A stretch of DNA of 54,552 nucleotides from Pseudomonadota bacterium (GTDB lineage: Bacteria; Pseudomonadota; Alphaproteobacteria; Rhizobiales; Xanthobacteraceae). The position numbers were made by a program, and so were the translations under genes. How positions within the stretch are numbered: the stretch's first letter is position 1; each line of letters begins with the position of its first letter. Of the stretch, positions 33,922-40,657 are shown piece by piece. The notes under the pieces were generated by a model, which saw only the letters and a list, made by a program, of their open reading frames with translations, was not told where the DNA came from and searched no databases. Where the stretch lies: contig JAEYRD010000154.1 in NCBI GenBank assembly GCA_023435725.1, positions 1-54,552 on the forward strand. The letters run 5' to 3'.

Positions 33922-34833
33922 ATGACCGAACCCGATCTGCGTGATCTCGATGTCTTCGTGGCGGTTGCCCGCACCCGCAATTTCCGGCGCGCGGCGCAGG
34001 ACATTCGCGTGTCCGTGTCGAGCCTTAGCCAACGATTGCGGGACCTGGAAGAGCGCCTTGGCGTCCGTCTGATGAACCGCACCACCCGCAGCGTCGCCCT
34101 GACCGAGGCGGGAGAGTTGCTGCTGTCGCGCGTTGCGCCGGCGCTGCGCGACGTCGGCGATGCCCTGGATCAGCTCCGCGGGCTGCGCGAGGTCGCGTCG
34201 GGCCGCCTGCGCATCAACGCGCCGCCGCCCGCAGTCGATCTGGTGCTGACACCGATGGTCGGGCCGTTCCTCTCGGCGTATCCGCAGGTCGATCTCGATA
34301 TCGTTTCCGAAAGCGGGTTCGTCGACATCGTCAGTGCCGGCTTCGATGCCGGCGTGCGCTATGGCGAGCATCTCGCGCAGGACATGGTGGCGATCCCGCT
34401 GAGCGGCCCGCAGCGCTACGTGGTCGTCGCATCACCCGCCTATATCGCGCGCCGCGGTAAGCCGAAGCATCCGAAGGATCTGCTCGGCCATGATTGCATC
34501 CGCGCCCGCTACTCGAGCGGCGTCATGCACGATTGGGAGTTCGAGAAGGGTGGCCAGGTCGTGAAGGTCGATCCGCCGGCCAAGCTGATCTCGACCAATA
34601 TGGGCCTTGCCATGCGCGCTGCGCTCGATGGCGCGGGCATCTGGGCAAGCCTCGATGGCTATGTCGGCGAAGCCCTGAAGTCCGGCGCACTCGTCAGCTT
34701 GATGGAAGATTGGTGTGAGCCGTTTCCGGGCCCGTTCCTGTACTATCCGAGCCGGCGCCAGACGCCGCCCGCGCTGCGCGCCTTCATCGATTTCGTCGCA
34801 GACTGGCGCAAGCGCGAGACGCGCAGGCAGTAG
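33922..34833 (+). CDS. LysR-family transcriptional regulator
   Basis: 303 residues. The winged helix-turn-helix is at the N-terminus (DLRDLDVFVAVARTRNFRRAA through SVSSLSQRLRDLEERLG and TTRSVALTEAGELLL). The effector domain follows (GRLRINAPPPAVDLVL, DAGVRYGEHL, MGLAMRAALDGAGI), of the type seen in regulators next to oxidoreductases. It is divergent from the aldo/keto reductase with a 117-base shared promoter region. The ligand is unknown. Confidence 0.92.
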   Translation: MTEPDLRDLDVFVAVARTRNFRRAAQDIRVSVSSLSQRLRDLEERLGVRLMNRTTRSVALTEAGELLLSRVAPALRDVGDALDQLRGLREVASGRLRINAPPPAVDLVLTPMVGPFLSAYPQVDLDIVSESGFVDIVSAGFDAGVRYGEHLAQDMVAIPLSGPQRYVVVASPAYIARRGKPKHPKDLLGHDCIRARYSSGVMHDWEFEKGGQVVKVDPPAKLISTNMGLAMRAALDGAGIWASLDGYVGEALKSGALVSLMEDWCEPFPGPFLYYPSRRQTPPALRAFIDFVADWRKRETRRQ

Positions 34834-34834
34834 A

Positions 34835-34936
34835 CCCTCATGGTGAGGAGCGCGGTCTCGAACCATGCGGGCCCGCCTCTCGCCCGCGGTCATCCTTCGA
34901 GACGACCGCTGCGCGGTCTCCTCACAGGATGAGGAT
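34835..34936. repeat. Extragenic palindrome, 'CCCTCATCCTGAGGAGC' family, second copy
   Basis: Begins CCCTCATGGTGAGGAGCGCG and ends GGTCTCCTCACAGGATGAGG, with inner CATCCTTCGAGACGACCGC. It starts one base after the lysR stop and fills the gap to the convergent dehydrogenase gene. Confidence 0.85.
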
Positions 34937-34965
34937 GGAGGGCTGTCACCCAGTCGGTTGGAAAC

Positions 34966-35967
34966 TCACAGCATGCTCGGCAGCACGCGATCCGGCGGCT
35001 TGTGCGCATCGAGGAAGGTGCGGATGTTGATGATCACCTTCTCGCCCATCTCGACGCGGCCTTCGATCGTGGCCGAGCCCATATGCGGCAGCAGCGTCAC
35101 CTTGCCGGCCTTGGCGAGCCGCACCAGCTTCGGATTGACCGCGGGCTCGTGCTCATAGACGTCGAGGCCTGCGCCGCCGATCTCGCCGCCTTCGATCAGC
35201 TTGATCAGCGTGTCCTCGTCGGTGATCGAGCCGCGCGCGGTGTTGACGATGTAGGCGTCTTTCCGGATCAGCTTCAGCCGCCGCGCCGACAGCAGGTGAT
35301 AAGTCGCCGGCGTGTGCGGACAGTTCACCGAGATGATGTCCATCCGCGCCAGCATCTGGTCGAGGCTTTCCCAATAGGTCGCGCCAAGCTCTTCGGCGAT
35401 CTTGGGCGCGACGGGACGGCGGTTGTGATAGTGGATCTGCAAGCCGAAGGCGCGGGCGCGGCGCGCTACCGCCTGGCCGATGCGGCCCATGCCGATGATG
35501 CCGAGGCGCTTGCCGCCGATGCGGTGGCCGAGCATCCAGGTTGGCGACCAGCCCGGCCAGGGCTTTCCTTCCGTCAGGATGGAGGCGCCTTCGATCATCC
35601 GGCGCGGCACGGCCAGGATCAGCGCCATGGTCATGTCGGCGGTGTCTTCGGTCAGCACCTTCGGCGTGTTGGTCACGGTGATGCCGCGGGCATGCGCCGC
35701 CTCGACATCGATATTGTCGACGCCGTTGCCGAAATTCGCGATCAGGCGGAGCTTGCAGTCGGGCTGGTTGACGATGTCGGCGGTGATGTTGTCGGTGACG
35801 GTTGGAACCAGCACGTCGGCAGTGCGCGCGGCCTCCGCGATCTGCTCGGCCGACATCGGGGTGTCCTCGAGATTGATCCGCGCGTCGAACAGTTCGCGCA
35901 TCCGCGTCTCGATCGAATCCGGCAGCTTGCGCGTCACGACGACGAGGGGCTTTTTCTTCACCGACAT
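34966..35967 (-). CDS. D-isomer 2-hydroxyacid dehydrogenase (glyoxylate/hydroxypyruvate reductase type)
   Basis: 333 residues. The NAD(P) site is LGIIGMGRIGQAVARRA; HNRRP after the next strand suggests NADPH. The catalytic Arg is in NTARGSITDE-like context after VNC, the Glu is in GLDVYEHEPAVNP and the His in LLPHMGSATIEGR. The N-terminal part has LIANFGNGVDNIDVEAA. This fits D-glycerate dehydrogenase/glyoxylate reductase, used in glyoxylate or serine-type carbon metabolism. The exact substrate is inferred. Confidence 0.88.
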   Translation of the reverse strand: MSVKKKPLVVVTRKLPDSIETRMRELFDARINLEDTPMSAEQIAEAARTADVLVPTVTDNITADIVNQPDCKLRLIANFGNGVDNIDVEAAHARGITVTNTPKVLTEDTADMTMALILAVPRRMIEGASILTEGKPWPGWSPTWMLGHRIGGKRLGIIGMGRIGQAVARRARAFGLQIHYHNRRPVAPKIAEELGATYWESLDQMLARMDIISVNCPHTPATYHLLSARRLKLIRKDAYIVNTARGSITDEDTLIKLIEGGEIGGAGLDVYEHEPAVNPKLVRLAKAGKVTLLPHMGSATIEGRVEMGEKVIINIRTFLDAHKPPDRVLPSML

Positions 35968-36303
35968 GTCCTGCTCTCATGAGGCGTCGCGAGCCGCCTC
36001 TGTCGCCAAAGGCCGGCCGTTCAGGCCTCATTAACCCGGTTGTTCGACACTGCCCTTGCCGTGTCGTCCCCGGCGCTTCCTTCAAGCTCTCCCGACATTT
36101 CCGGCCGGAAAATCGGGGCAAACTGGTTGTTCAAGTGTCCGTCCTCTCTAGCAGAAGGCCGGGCCAAGACAAGAACCACGGGTCCGGCTTGCGGATCCGG
36201 CTTCGGGAACACCCGCGTGGGGCGGGGCAGGGGGCTTGCGCGGCAGGTTTTGGAATTTGGGGTGAGGACCGGGCCTGGCCGGATCCTCGACAGGAGACGG
36301 TTG
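35968..36303. other. 336-base divergent intergenic region
   Basis: Between the dehydrogenase (-) and the SH3 protein gene (+). It contains a loop-free palindrome TTTCCGGCCGGAAA flanked by CCCGA / TCGGG (36091-36117). Before the SH3 gene start there is AGGAGA (36291-36296). In-frame codons upstream of 36304 show no protein-like features. No clear promoter boxes were found. Confidence 0.5.
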
Positions 36304-36834
36304 ATGGCATTGGGGCGTTTTTGTTCGGTGATGGCGCTCGTTTGCACCTGGTTGAGCGCCTCGGTCAGCCCCGGGCATTCGGCGAAGGACAACACTCTCC
36401 AGACCGCCAGCGGCCTGCCGGTGCCGCGCTATGTCAGCCTCAAGTCGGATCACGTGAACGTCCGCGCCGGTCCGACCAAGGACAATGACGTTGCCTGGGT
36501 CTACACCCGCTCAGGCCTGCCGGTCGAAATCACCGCCGAGTTCGAGAACTGGCGCCGGGTGCGCGATTCCGAAGGCGCCGAAGGCTGGGTCTATCACTCC
36601 CTGCTGTCCGGCCGCCGCACCGCGGTCGTCACCATGAAGCACAAGGACGACCTCGCGCCGATCTACGACCGGGCCGATCCTGACAGCGCGGTTGCGGCCA
36701 GGCTCCAGGCCGGCGTCGTCACACAGGTGAAGAAGTGCACCGCAAATTGGTGCCACGTCACCGGCAACGGTTTTGACGGCTGGATCCAGCAGGAACGCCT
36801 CTGGGGCGTGTACTCGGACGAGCAGGTCAACTGA
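36304..36834 (+). CDS. Exported bacterial SH3-domain protein
   Basis: 176 residues from ATG 36304. The signal peptide is ALGRFCSVMALVCTWLSASV. Two SH3-type repeats follow: SLKSDHVNVRAGPTKDNDVAW through NWRRVRDSEGAEGWVYHSLL, and DLAPIYDRADPDSAVAARLQ through NWCHVTGNGFDGWIQQERLWG. The second holds two Cys (KKCTANWCH). Such periplasmic SH3_4 proteins probably bind peptidoglycan or peptides; the function is unproven. The start was chosen by the AGGAGA site and signal peptide; the frame is open 88 codons further up. Confidence 0.85.
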   Translation: MALGRFCSVMALVCTWLSASVSPGHSAKDNTLQTASGLPVPRYVSLKSDHVNVRAGPTKDNDVAWVYTRSGLPVEITAEFENWRRVRDSEGAEGWVYHSLLSGRRTAVVTMKHKDDLAPIYDRADPDSAVAARLQAGVVTQVKKCTANWCHVTGNGFDGWIQQERLWGVYSDEQVN

Positions 36835-36902
36835 CGCCGTCAACGACAATGGCCGGGCGTAAGCCTGGCCACGACGATCAAATCAGCAATTTTGGATCGA
36901 CC

Positions 36903-37394
36903 TCAGCGCTTCTTGCGCAGGCGCACGACCATGTCGATGCGGGCGATCTCGTAACCCTCGGGCACATCCGGCATCTTGGACAGCGCCAGATGCGGATCCT
37001 CGATGTCGACCAGCTCGTGGCTGTTCTCGAGGTAATAGTGGTGGTGGGTGGTGACGTTGGTGTCGAAATAGGTCTTGGTGCCGTCGACGCTGACCTGTCG
37101 GAGCAGACCGGCATCGGTGAGCTGGTTCAGCGTGTTGTAGACGGTCGCGAGCGAGACCGGAACTTTGGCCAGCGTTGCTTCCTCGTACAGCATTTCAGCC
37201 GTGAGGTGGCGTGCGCCCTTGCCAAACAAGAGCCAGCCGAGCGCCATGCGCTGGCGAGTCGGTCGGAGCCCCGCGGACTGGAGCATTTCGTTGACGTCAT
37301 GCCACGGACAGCCCGTCAGGGCCGGCTGGCGGCCGGACAGGAGGGCCGCGGAATGGACCTCGTCGTCGTGATGGGGCGCGGTATTCTCGCTCAT
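36903..37394 (-). CDS. irr: Iron response regulator Irr
   Basis: A 163-residue Fur-family regulator of heme synthesis and iron uptake genes. In Bradyrhizobium it is stable at low iron and destroyed when heme binds. The heme regulatory motif GCPWHD gives Cys29, and THHHYY gives His117-119, the second heme site, at exactly the positions known for B. japonicum. The winged helix has RPTRQRMALGWLLFG and SLATVYNTLNQLTDAGLL. I start at ATG 37394 (MSENTAPHHD); longer in-frame starts at 37430 and 37472 would overlap or precede the promoter below. Confidence 0.97.
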   Translation of the reverse strand: MSENTAPHHDDEVHSAALLSGRQPALTGCPWHDVNEMLQSAGLRPTRQRMALGWLLFGKGARHLTAEMLYEEATLAKVPVSLATVYNTLNQLTDAGLLRQVSVDGTKTYFDTNVTTHHHYYLENSHELVDIEDPHLALSKMPDVPEGYEIARIDMVVRLRKKR

Positions 37395-37432
37395 TTCCAG
37401 ATTTCGGGCACGCGTGGACACTACCGACATGC

Positions 37433-37461
37433 AATATAAGAACAGATAGATGCAGATGCAA
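37433..37461 (-). promoter_or_regulatory. irr promoter with three Fur-type hexamers
   Basis: On the - strand, TTGCAT (37461-37456) and TATATT (37438-37433) are separated by exactly 17 bases, a good sigma-70-type promoter with a leader of about 32 bases. Three contiguous hexamers TGCATC-TGCATC-TATCTG (37460-37443) cover the -35 and spacer. From memory, B. japonicum Fur binds the irr promoter at three imperfect direct hexamers, so this is probably that site. Confidence 0.7.
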
Positions 37462-37471
37462 GTTTCTCGCA

Positions 37472-37488
37472 ACTAGAGAGGTTCTAAT
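37472..37488. promoter_or_regulatory. Candidate Irr box (ICE-like) upstream of irr
   Basis: The - strand reads ATTAGAACCTCTCTAGT. It agrees at about 10 of 14 fixed positions with the rhizobial Irr consensus TTTAGAA-N3-TTCTAAA. It lies just upstream of the irr -35, so it could give autoregulation or act on the fab side. Confidence 0.4.
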
Positions 37489-37744
37489 CAGGCCTGGAAC
37501 CGGGCGACGACCCCGTCATTTTACCTTCATGAGAGCGCTTTGCCACCGAAATGGCCTGTGTTAGAGAGCGCGCGGTTCCGCTCAGCCGATTTTGGCGCGG
37601 CCGGGCATTGAGGCCTGGTTCGCGGTCCATCCGGGCTCTCGGCATTCGCGACTGACGACTGCAATTGACGTTGCCTTCCGAACCGAACGGGGCCCATTTT
37701 TGCCAGAAACGCCGCTCAATCGGGGTTAGAACAGAGGCTTCCGC

Positions 37745-38266
37745 ATGCTGAACAGGCGCAACGGTTACGAATACGAAGATCTGCTGGCGTGTGCCCGTGG
37801 CGAGATGTTCGGTCCGGGCAATGCCCAGCTGCCGCTGCCGCCGATGCTCATGTTCGACCGCATCACGGAAATCACCGACACCGGCGGCGAGTTCGGCAAG
37901 GGGGTGGTGCGGGCCGAGCTCGATGTGAAGCCCGATCTCTGGTTTTTCGGCTGCCACTTCAAGAACGATCCGGTGATGCCCGGCTGCCTCGGACTCGATG
38001 CCCTGTGGCAAATGGTCGGCTTCTATCTGGGCTGGACCGGGGGCGAAGGTCGCGGTCGCGCGCTTGGCCTGAACGAGCTGAAGTTCAGCGGCCAGGTGCT
38101 GCCCGAGGCCCGCAAGGTTGTGTACAACGTCGATATCAAGCGCGTGATGCGTTCAAAGCTCGTGCTCGGCATCGCCGACGGATGGCTTTCGGTCGATGAC
38201 CAGATTATCTATCGCGCCAAGGACCTGAAGGTAGGCTTGTTCAAGCAGGGCACAAGCCTGGGCTAG
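37745..38266 (+). CDS. fabA: 3-hydroxydecanoyl-ACP dehydratase/isomerase
   Basis: Dehydrates 3-hydroxyacyl-ACP and isomerises the C10 intermediate, starting anaerobic-type unsaturated fatty acid synthesis. The 173-residue hot-dog protein has catalytic His71 (FFGCHFKNDPVMPG) and Asp85 (GLDALWQM), matching E. coli His70 and Asp84. The C-terminus has GIADGWLSVDDQIIYRAKDL. It is followed by fabB, its partner, after 55 bases. Confidence 0.97.
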   Translation: MLNRRNGYEYEDLLACARGEMFGPGNAQLPLPPMLMFDRITEITDTGGEFGKGVVRAELDVKPDLWFFGCHFKNDPVMPGCLGLDALWQMVGFYLGWTGGEGRGRALGLNELKFSGQVLPEARKVVYNVDIKRVMRSKLVLGIADGWLSVDDQIIYRAKDLKVGLFKQGTSLG

Positions 38267-38321
38267 GTGCATTACCAACTAGGCGCATCACCAAGAAGAC
38301 AACGAATTAGGCGAGGCTGTC

Positions 38322-39545
38322 ATGAGGCGGGTTGTGGTCACCGGGATGGGCATCGTCTCGTCCATCGGAAACAACACCCAGGAAGTGCTTGCGAGCCTTC
38401 ACGAGGCGAAGTCGGGCATTTCGCGGGCTGAGAAATATGCTGAGCTCGGCTTCCGTTCGCAGGTGCAAGGTGCACCTACGCTCGATCCTGCGACGGTGGT
38501 CGACCGCCGCGCCATGCGTTTCCTCGGTCAGGGCGCGGCGTGGAATCACATTGCGATGGAGCAGGCGATCCAGGACTCCGGCCTGTCGCCTGAAGAAGTC
38601 TCCAATATCCGCACCGGTATCATCATGGGATCTGGCGGCCCGTCCGCCCGTACCATCGTCGAATCCGCCGACATCACCCGCACCAAGGGCCCGAAGCGCG
38701 TCGGACCGTTTGCAGTACCGAAGGCGATGTCGTCCACGGCCTCCGCGACGCTTGCGACCTGGTTCAAGATCAAGGGCGTGAACTATTCGATCTCCTCGGC
38801 CTGCGCGACGTCGAACCACTGCGTCGGCAATGCCTATGAGACGATCCAGATCGGCAAGCAGGACGTCATCTTCGCCGGCGGCTGCGAGGAGCTGGACTGG
38901 TCACTGTCGGTGCTGTTCGACGCGATGGGCGCGATGTCCTCGAAATACAACGATACGCCCGCCACGGCCTCGCGCCCCTACGACGTCAACCGCGACGGCT
39001 TCGTCATTGCCGGCGGTGCCGGCGTGCTGGTGCTGGAAGAGCTCGAGCATGCCAAGGCGCGCGGCGCACGCATCTACAGCGAGATCGTCGGCTACGGCGC
39101 GACGTCGGACGGCTACGACATGGTCGCTCCATCAGGTGAGGGCGCGGAGCGCTGCATGCGCATGGCGATGTCGACGGTGAAGACCAAGGTCGACTACATC
39201 AATCCGCACGCGACCTCGACCCCCGCCGGCGATCCGCCGGAGATCGATGCGCTGCGACGGGTGTTCGGCTCCGGCGAGAAGTGCCCGCCGATCTCGGCGA
39301 CCAAGGCACTGACCGGCCACTCGCTGGGCGCGACCGGCGTGCAGGAGGCGATCTACTCGCTGCTGATGATGAACAACGGCTTCATCTGCGAGAGCGCGCA
39401 CATCCAGGAGCTCGATCCCGTGTTTGCCGACATGCCGATCGTGCGCAAGCGCATCGACAACGCCAAGATCGGCACCGTGCTGTCCAACTCCTTCGGCTTC
39501 GGCGGCACCAACGCTACGCTGGTGTTCAGCCGGCTGGATGTGTGA
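38322..39545 (+). CDS. fabB: 3-oxoacyl-ACP synthase I
   Basis: Condensing enzyme that elongates the cis-unsaturated acyl chain made by FabA. The 407 residues carry the thiolase-fold triad Cys161 (SISSACATSNHC), His296 (NPHATSTPAGD) and His333 (TGHSLGATG). The C-terminal SNSFGFGGTNATLVF is conserved. fabA-fabB side by side is the classic unsaturated-fatty-acid pair. Confidence 0.97.
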   Translation: MRRVVVTGMGIVSSIGNNTQEVLASLHEAKSGISRAEKYAELGFRSQVQGAPTLDPATVVDRRAMRFLGQGAAWNHIAMEQAIQDSGLSPEEVSNIRTGIIMGSGGPSARTIVESADITRTKGPKRVGPFAVPKAMSSTASATLATWFKIKGVNYSISSACATSNHCVGNAYETIQIGKQDVIFAGGCEELDWSLSVLFDAMGAMSSKYNDTPATASRPYDVNRDGFVIAGGAGVLVLEELEHAKARGARIYSEIVGYGATSDGYDMVAPSGEGAERCMRMAMSTVKTKVDYINPHATSTPAGDPPEIDALRRVFGSGEKCPPISATKALTGHSLGATGVQEAIYSLLMMNNGFICESAHIQELDPVFADMPIVRKRIDNAKIGTVLSNSFGFGGTNATLVFSRLDV

Positions 39546-39576
39546 CGTCATTGGTTGGCGCACTGTTGATTTTCTC

Positions 39577-39700
39577 GTCATGGCCGGGCTTGTCCCGGCC
39601 ATCCGCGTATTGGCCTCAGGCTTGGAAGGGCGTGGATGCCCGGCACATAGGCGAGCGAAGCGACGCCGTCCTTCAGACGGCTATGCCCGGGCATGACGAA
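39577..39700. repeat. Extragenic palindrome, 'CATGGCCGGG' family
   Basis: Begins GTCATGGCCGGGCTTGTCCC and ends GGCTATGCCCGGGCATGAC, with inner GGCGTGGATGCCCGGCACAT. A short relative (GGCCGGGC-GTAA-GCCTGGCC) is at 36851-36870. It separates fabB from fabI and ends shortly before the fabI ribosome site. Confidence 0.8.
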
Positions 39701-39719
39701 AACGGAAGGTGATCGCGAG

Positions 39720-40517
39720 ATGGAAGGTCTGATGAAAGGCAAGCGCGGTCTGATCATGGGCATCGCCAATGATCATTCGATCGCCTGGGGCATGGCGAAG
39801 ACGCTGCATGCCCATGGCGCGGAGCTTGCCTTCACCTTCCAGGGTGAGGCGCTTGGCAAGCGCGTCAAGCCGCTGGCGGAGTCGCTCGGCGTTGATCTGG
39901 TGCTGCCTTGCGACGTCGAGGATATCGCGAGCGTCGACGCGACTTTCGCTGCGCTCCGCGAGAAATGGGGCCGCCTCGATTTCGTGATCCACGCGATCGG
40001 CTTCGCCGACAAGAACGAGCTGAAGGGACGCTACGCCGATACCAGCCGCGAAAACTTCTCGCGGACCATGGTGATCTCCTGCTTCTCGTTTACGGAGGTC
40101 GCAAAACGCGCCGCCGAGCTGATGACGGAGGGTGGCAGCATGATCACGCTGACCTTCGGCGCCTCGGAGCGCGCGATGCCGAATTATAACGTGATGGGCG
40201 TGGCCAAGGCGGCGCTGGAAGCCTCCGTGCGCTATCTCGCCTCCGATTTCGGGCCGCGCGGCATCCGCGTCAACGCGGTTTCCGCGGGCCCCATCCGCAC
40301 GCTCGCCGGCTCCGGCATCGGCGAGGCGCGCGCAATGTTCGGCTTCATGCAAAAGCATTCGCCGCTCCGCCGCGGTGTCACGCTCGACCAGCTCGGCGGC
40401 TCGGCGCTGTATCTGTTGTCGGACCTCTCCGGCGGCGTGACCGGCGAGATCCACTACGTCGATTCCGGCTACAACATCATCCTGATGCCGAAGCCGGACG
40501 ACCTGAAGCCGGAATGA
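39720..40517 (+). CDS. fabI: Enoyl-ACP reductase (NADH)
   Basis: Last step of the fatty acid elongation cycle. About 265 residues from ATG 39720 (MEGLMKGKRGLIMGIAND). NADH-binding GIANDHSIAWGMAK is present, and the catalytic Tyr156 and Lys163 are in PNYNVMGVAKAAL. The active-site position that is Tyr146 in E. coli reads Phe (TLTFGASER). Loop residues HAIGFADKNELKGRY follow the family. An upstream in-frame start at 39693 lies within the repeat element. The end SGYNIILMPKPDD is typical of alphaproteobacterial FabI. Confidence 0.94.
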   Translation: MEGLMKGKRGLIMGIANDHSIAWGMAKTLHAHGAELAFTFQGEALGKRVKPLAESLGVDLVLPCDVEDIASVDATFAALREKWGRLDFVIHAIGFADKNELKGRYADTSRENFSRTMVISCFSFTEVAKRAAELMTEGGSMITLTFGASERAMPNYNVMGVAKAALEASVRYLASDFGPRGIRVNAVSAGPIRTLAGSGIGEARAMFGFMQKHSPLRRGVTLDQLGGSALYLLSDLSGGVTGEIHYVDSGYNIILMPKPDDLKPE

Positions 40518-40657
40518 TGCGTCCGCAGGCGGCCTGAGGCCGCGACGTTTCCCCGCATCCCCCAGGATCATGGGGCAGACTCGGCACCGGAATAGTGTTT
40601 GCTGCGCGTGGTGGCGCCGCAGGTCATGTCCCGCGGCTCGGGGGAACGATTTTGCCG

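Larger units (their letters stand above)
37395..37744. other. 350-base irr-fabA divergent region
   Basis: It holds the irr promoter (37433-37461) and the ICE-like site (37472-37488). From 37489 to 37744, in front of fabA, I see no hairpin terminator, repeat or convincing -35/-10 pair; AGAGG near 37731 may serve as the fabA ribosome site. Confidence 0.5.

Noticed and set aside
33922..34833. Mobile or horizontally acquired island in the 27-36 kb mixed region
   Set aside because: No integrase, transposase, tRNA or att-like direct repeats; base composition looks like the neighbours; gaps hold only common extragenic palindromes.
40529..40543. Hairpin GCGGCC-TGA-GGCCGC after fabI as a terminator
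   Set aside because: The stem is only six pairs and the T-run is weak and displaced; not enough to call.
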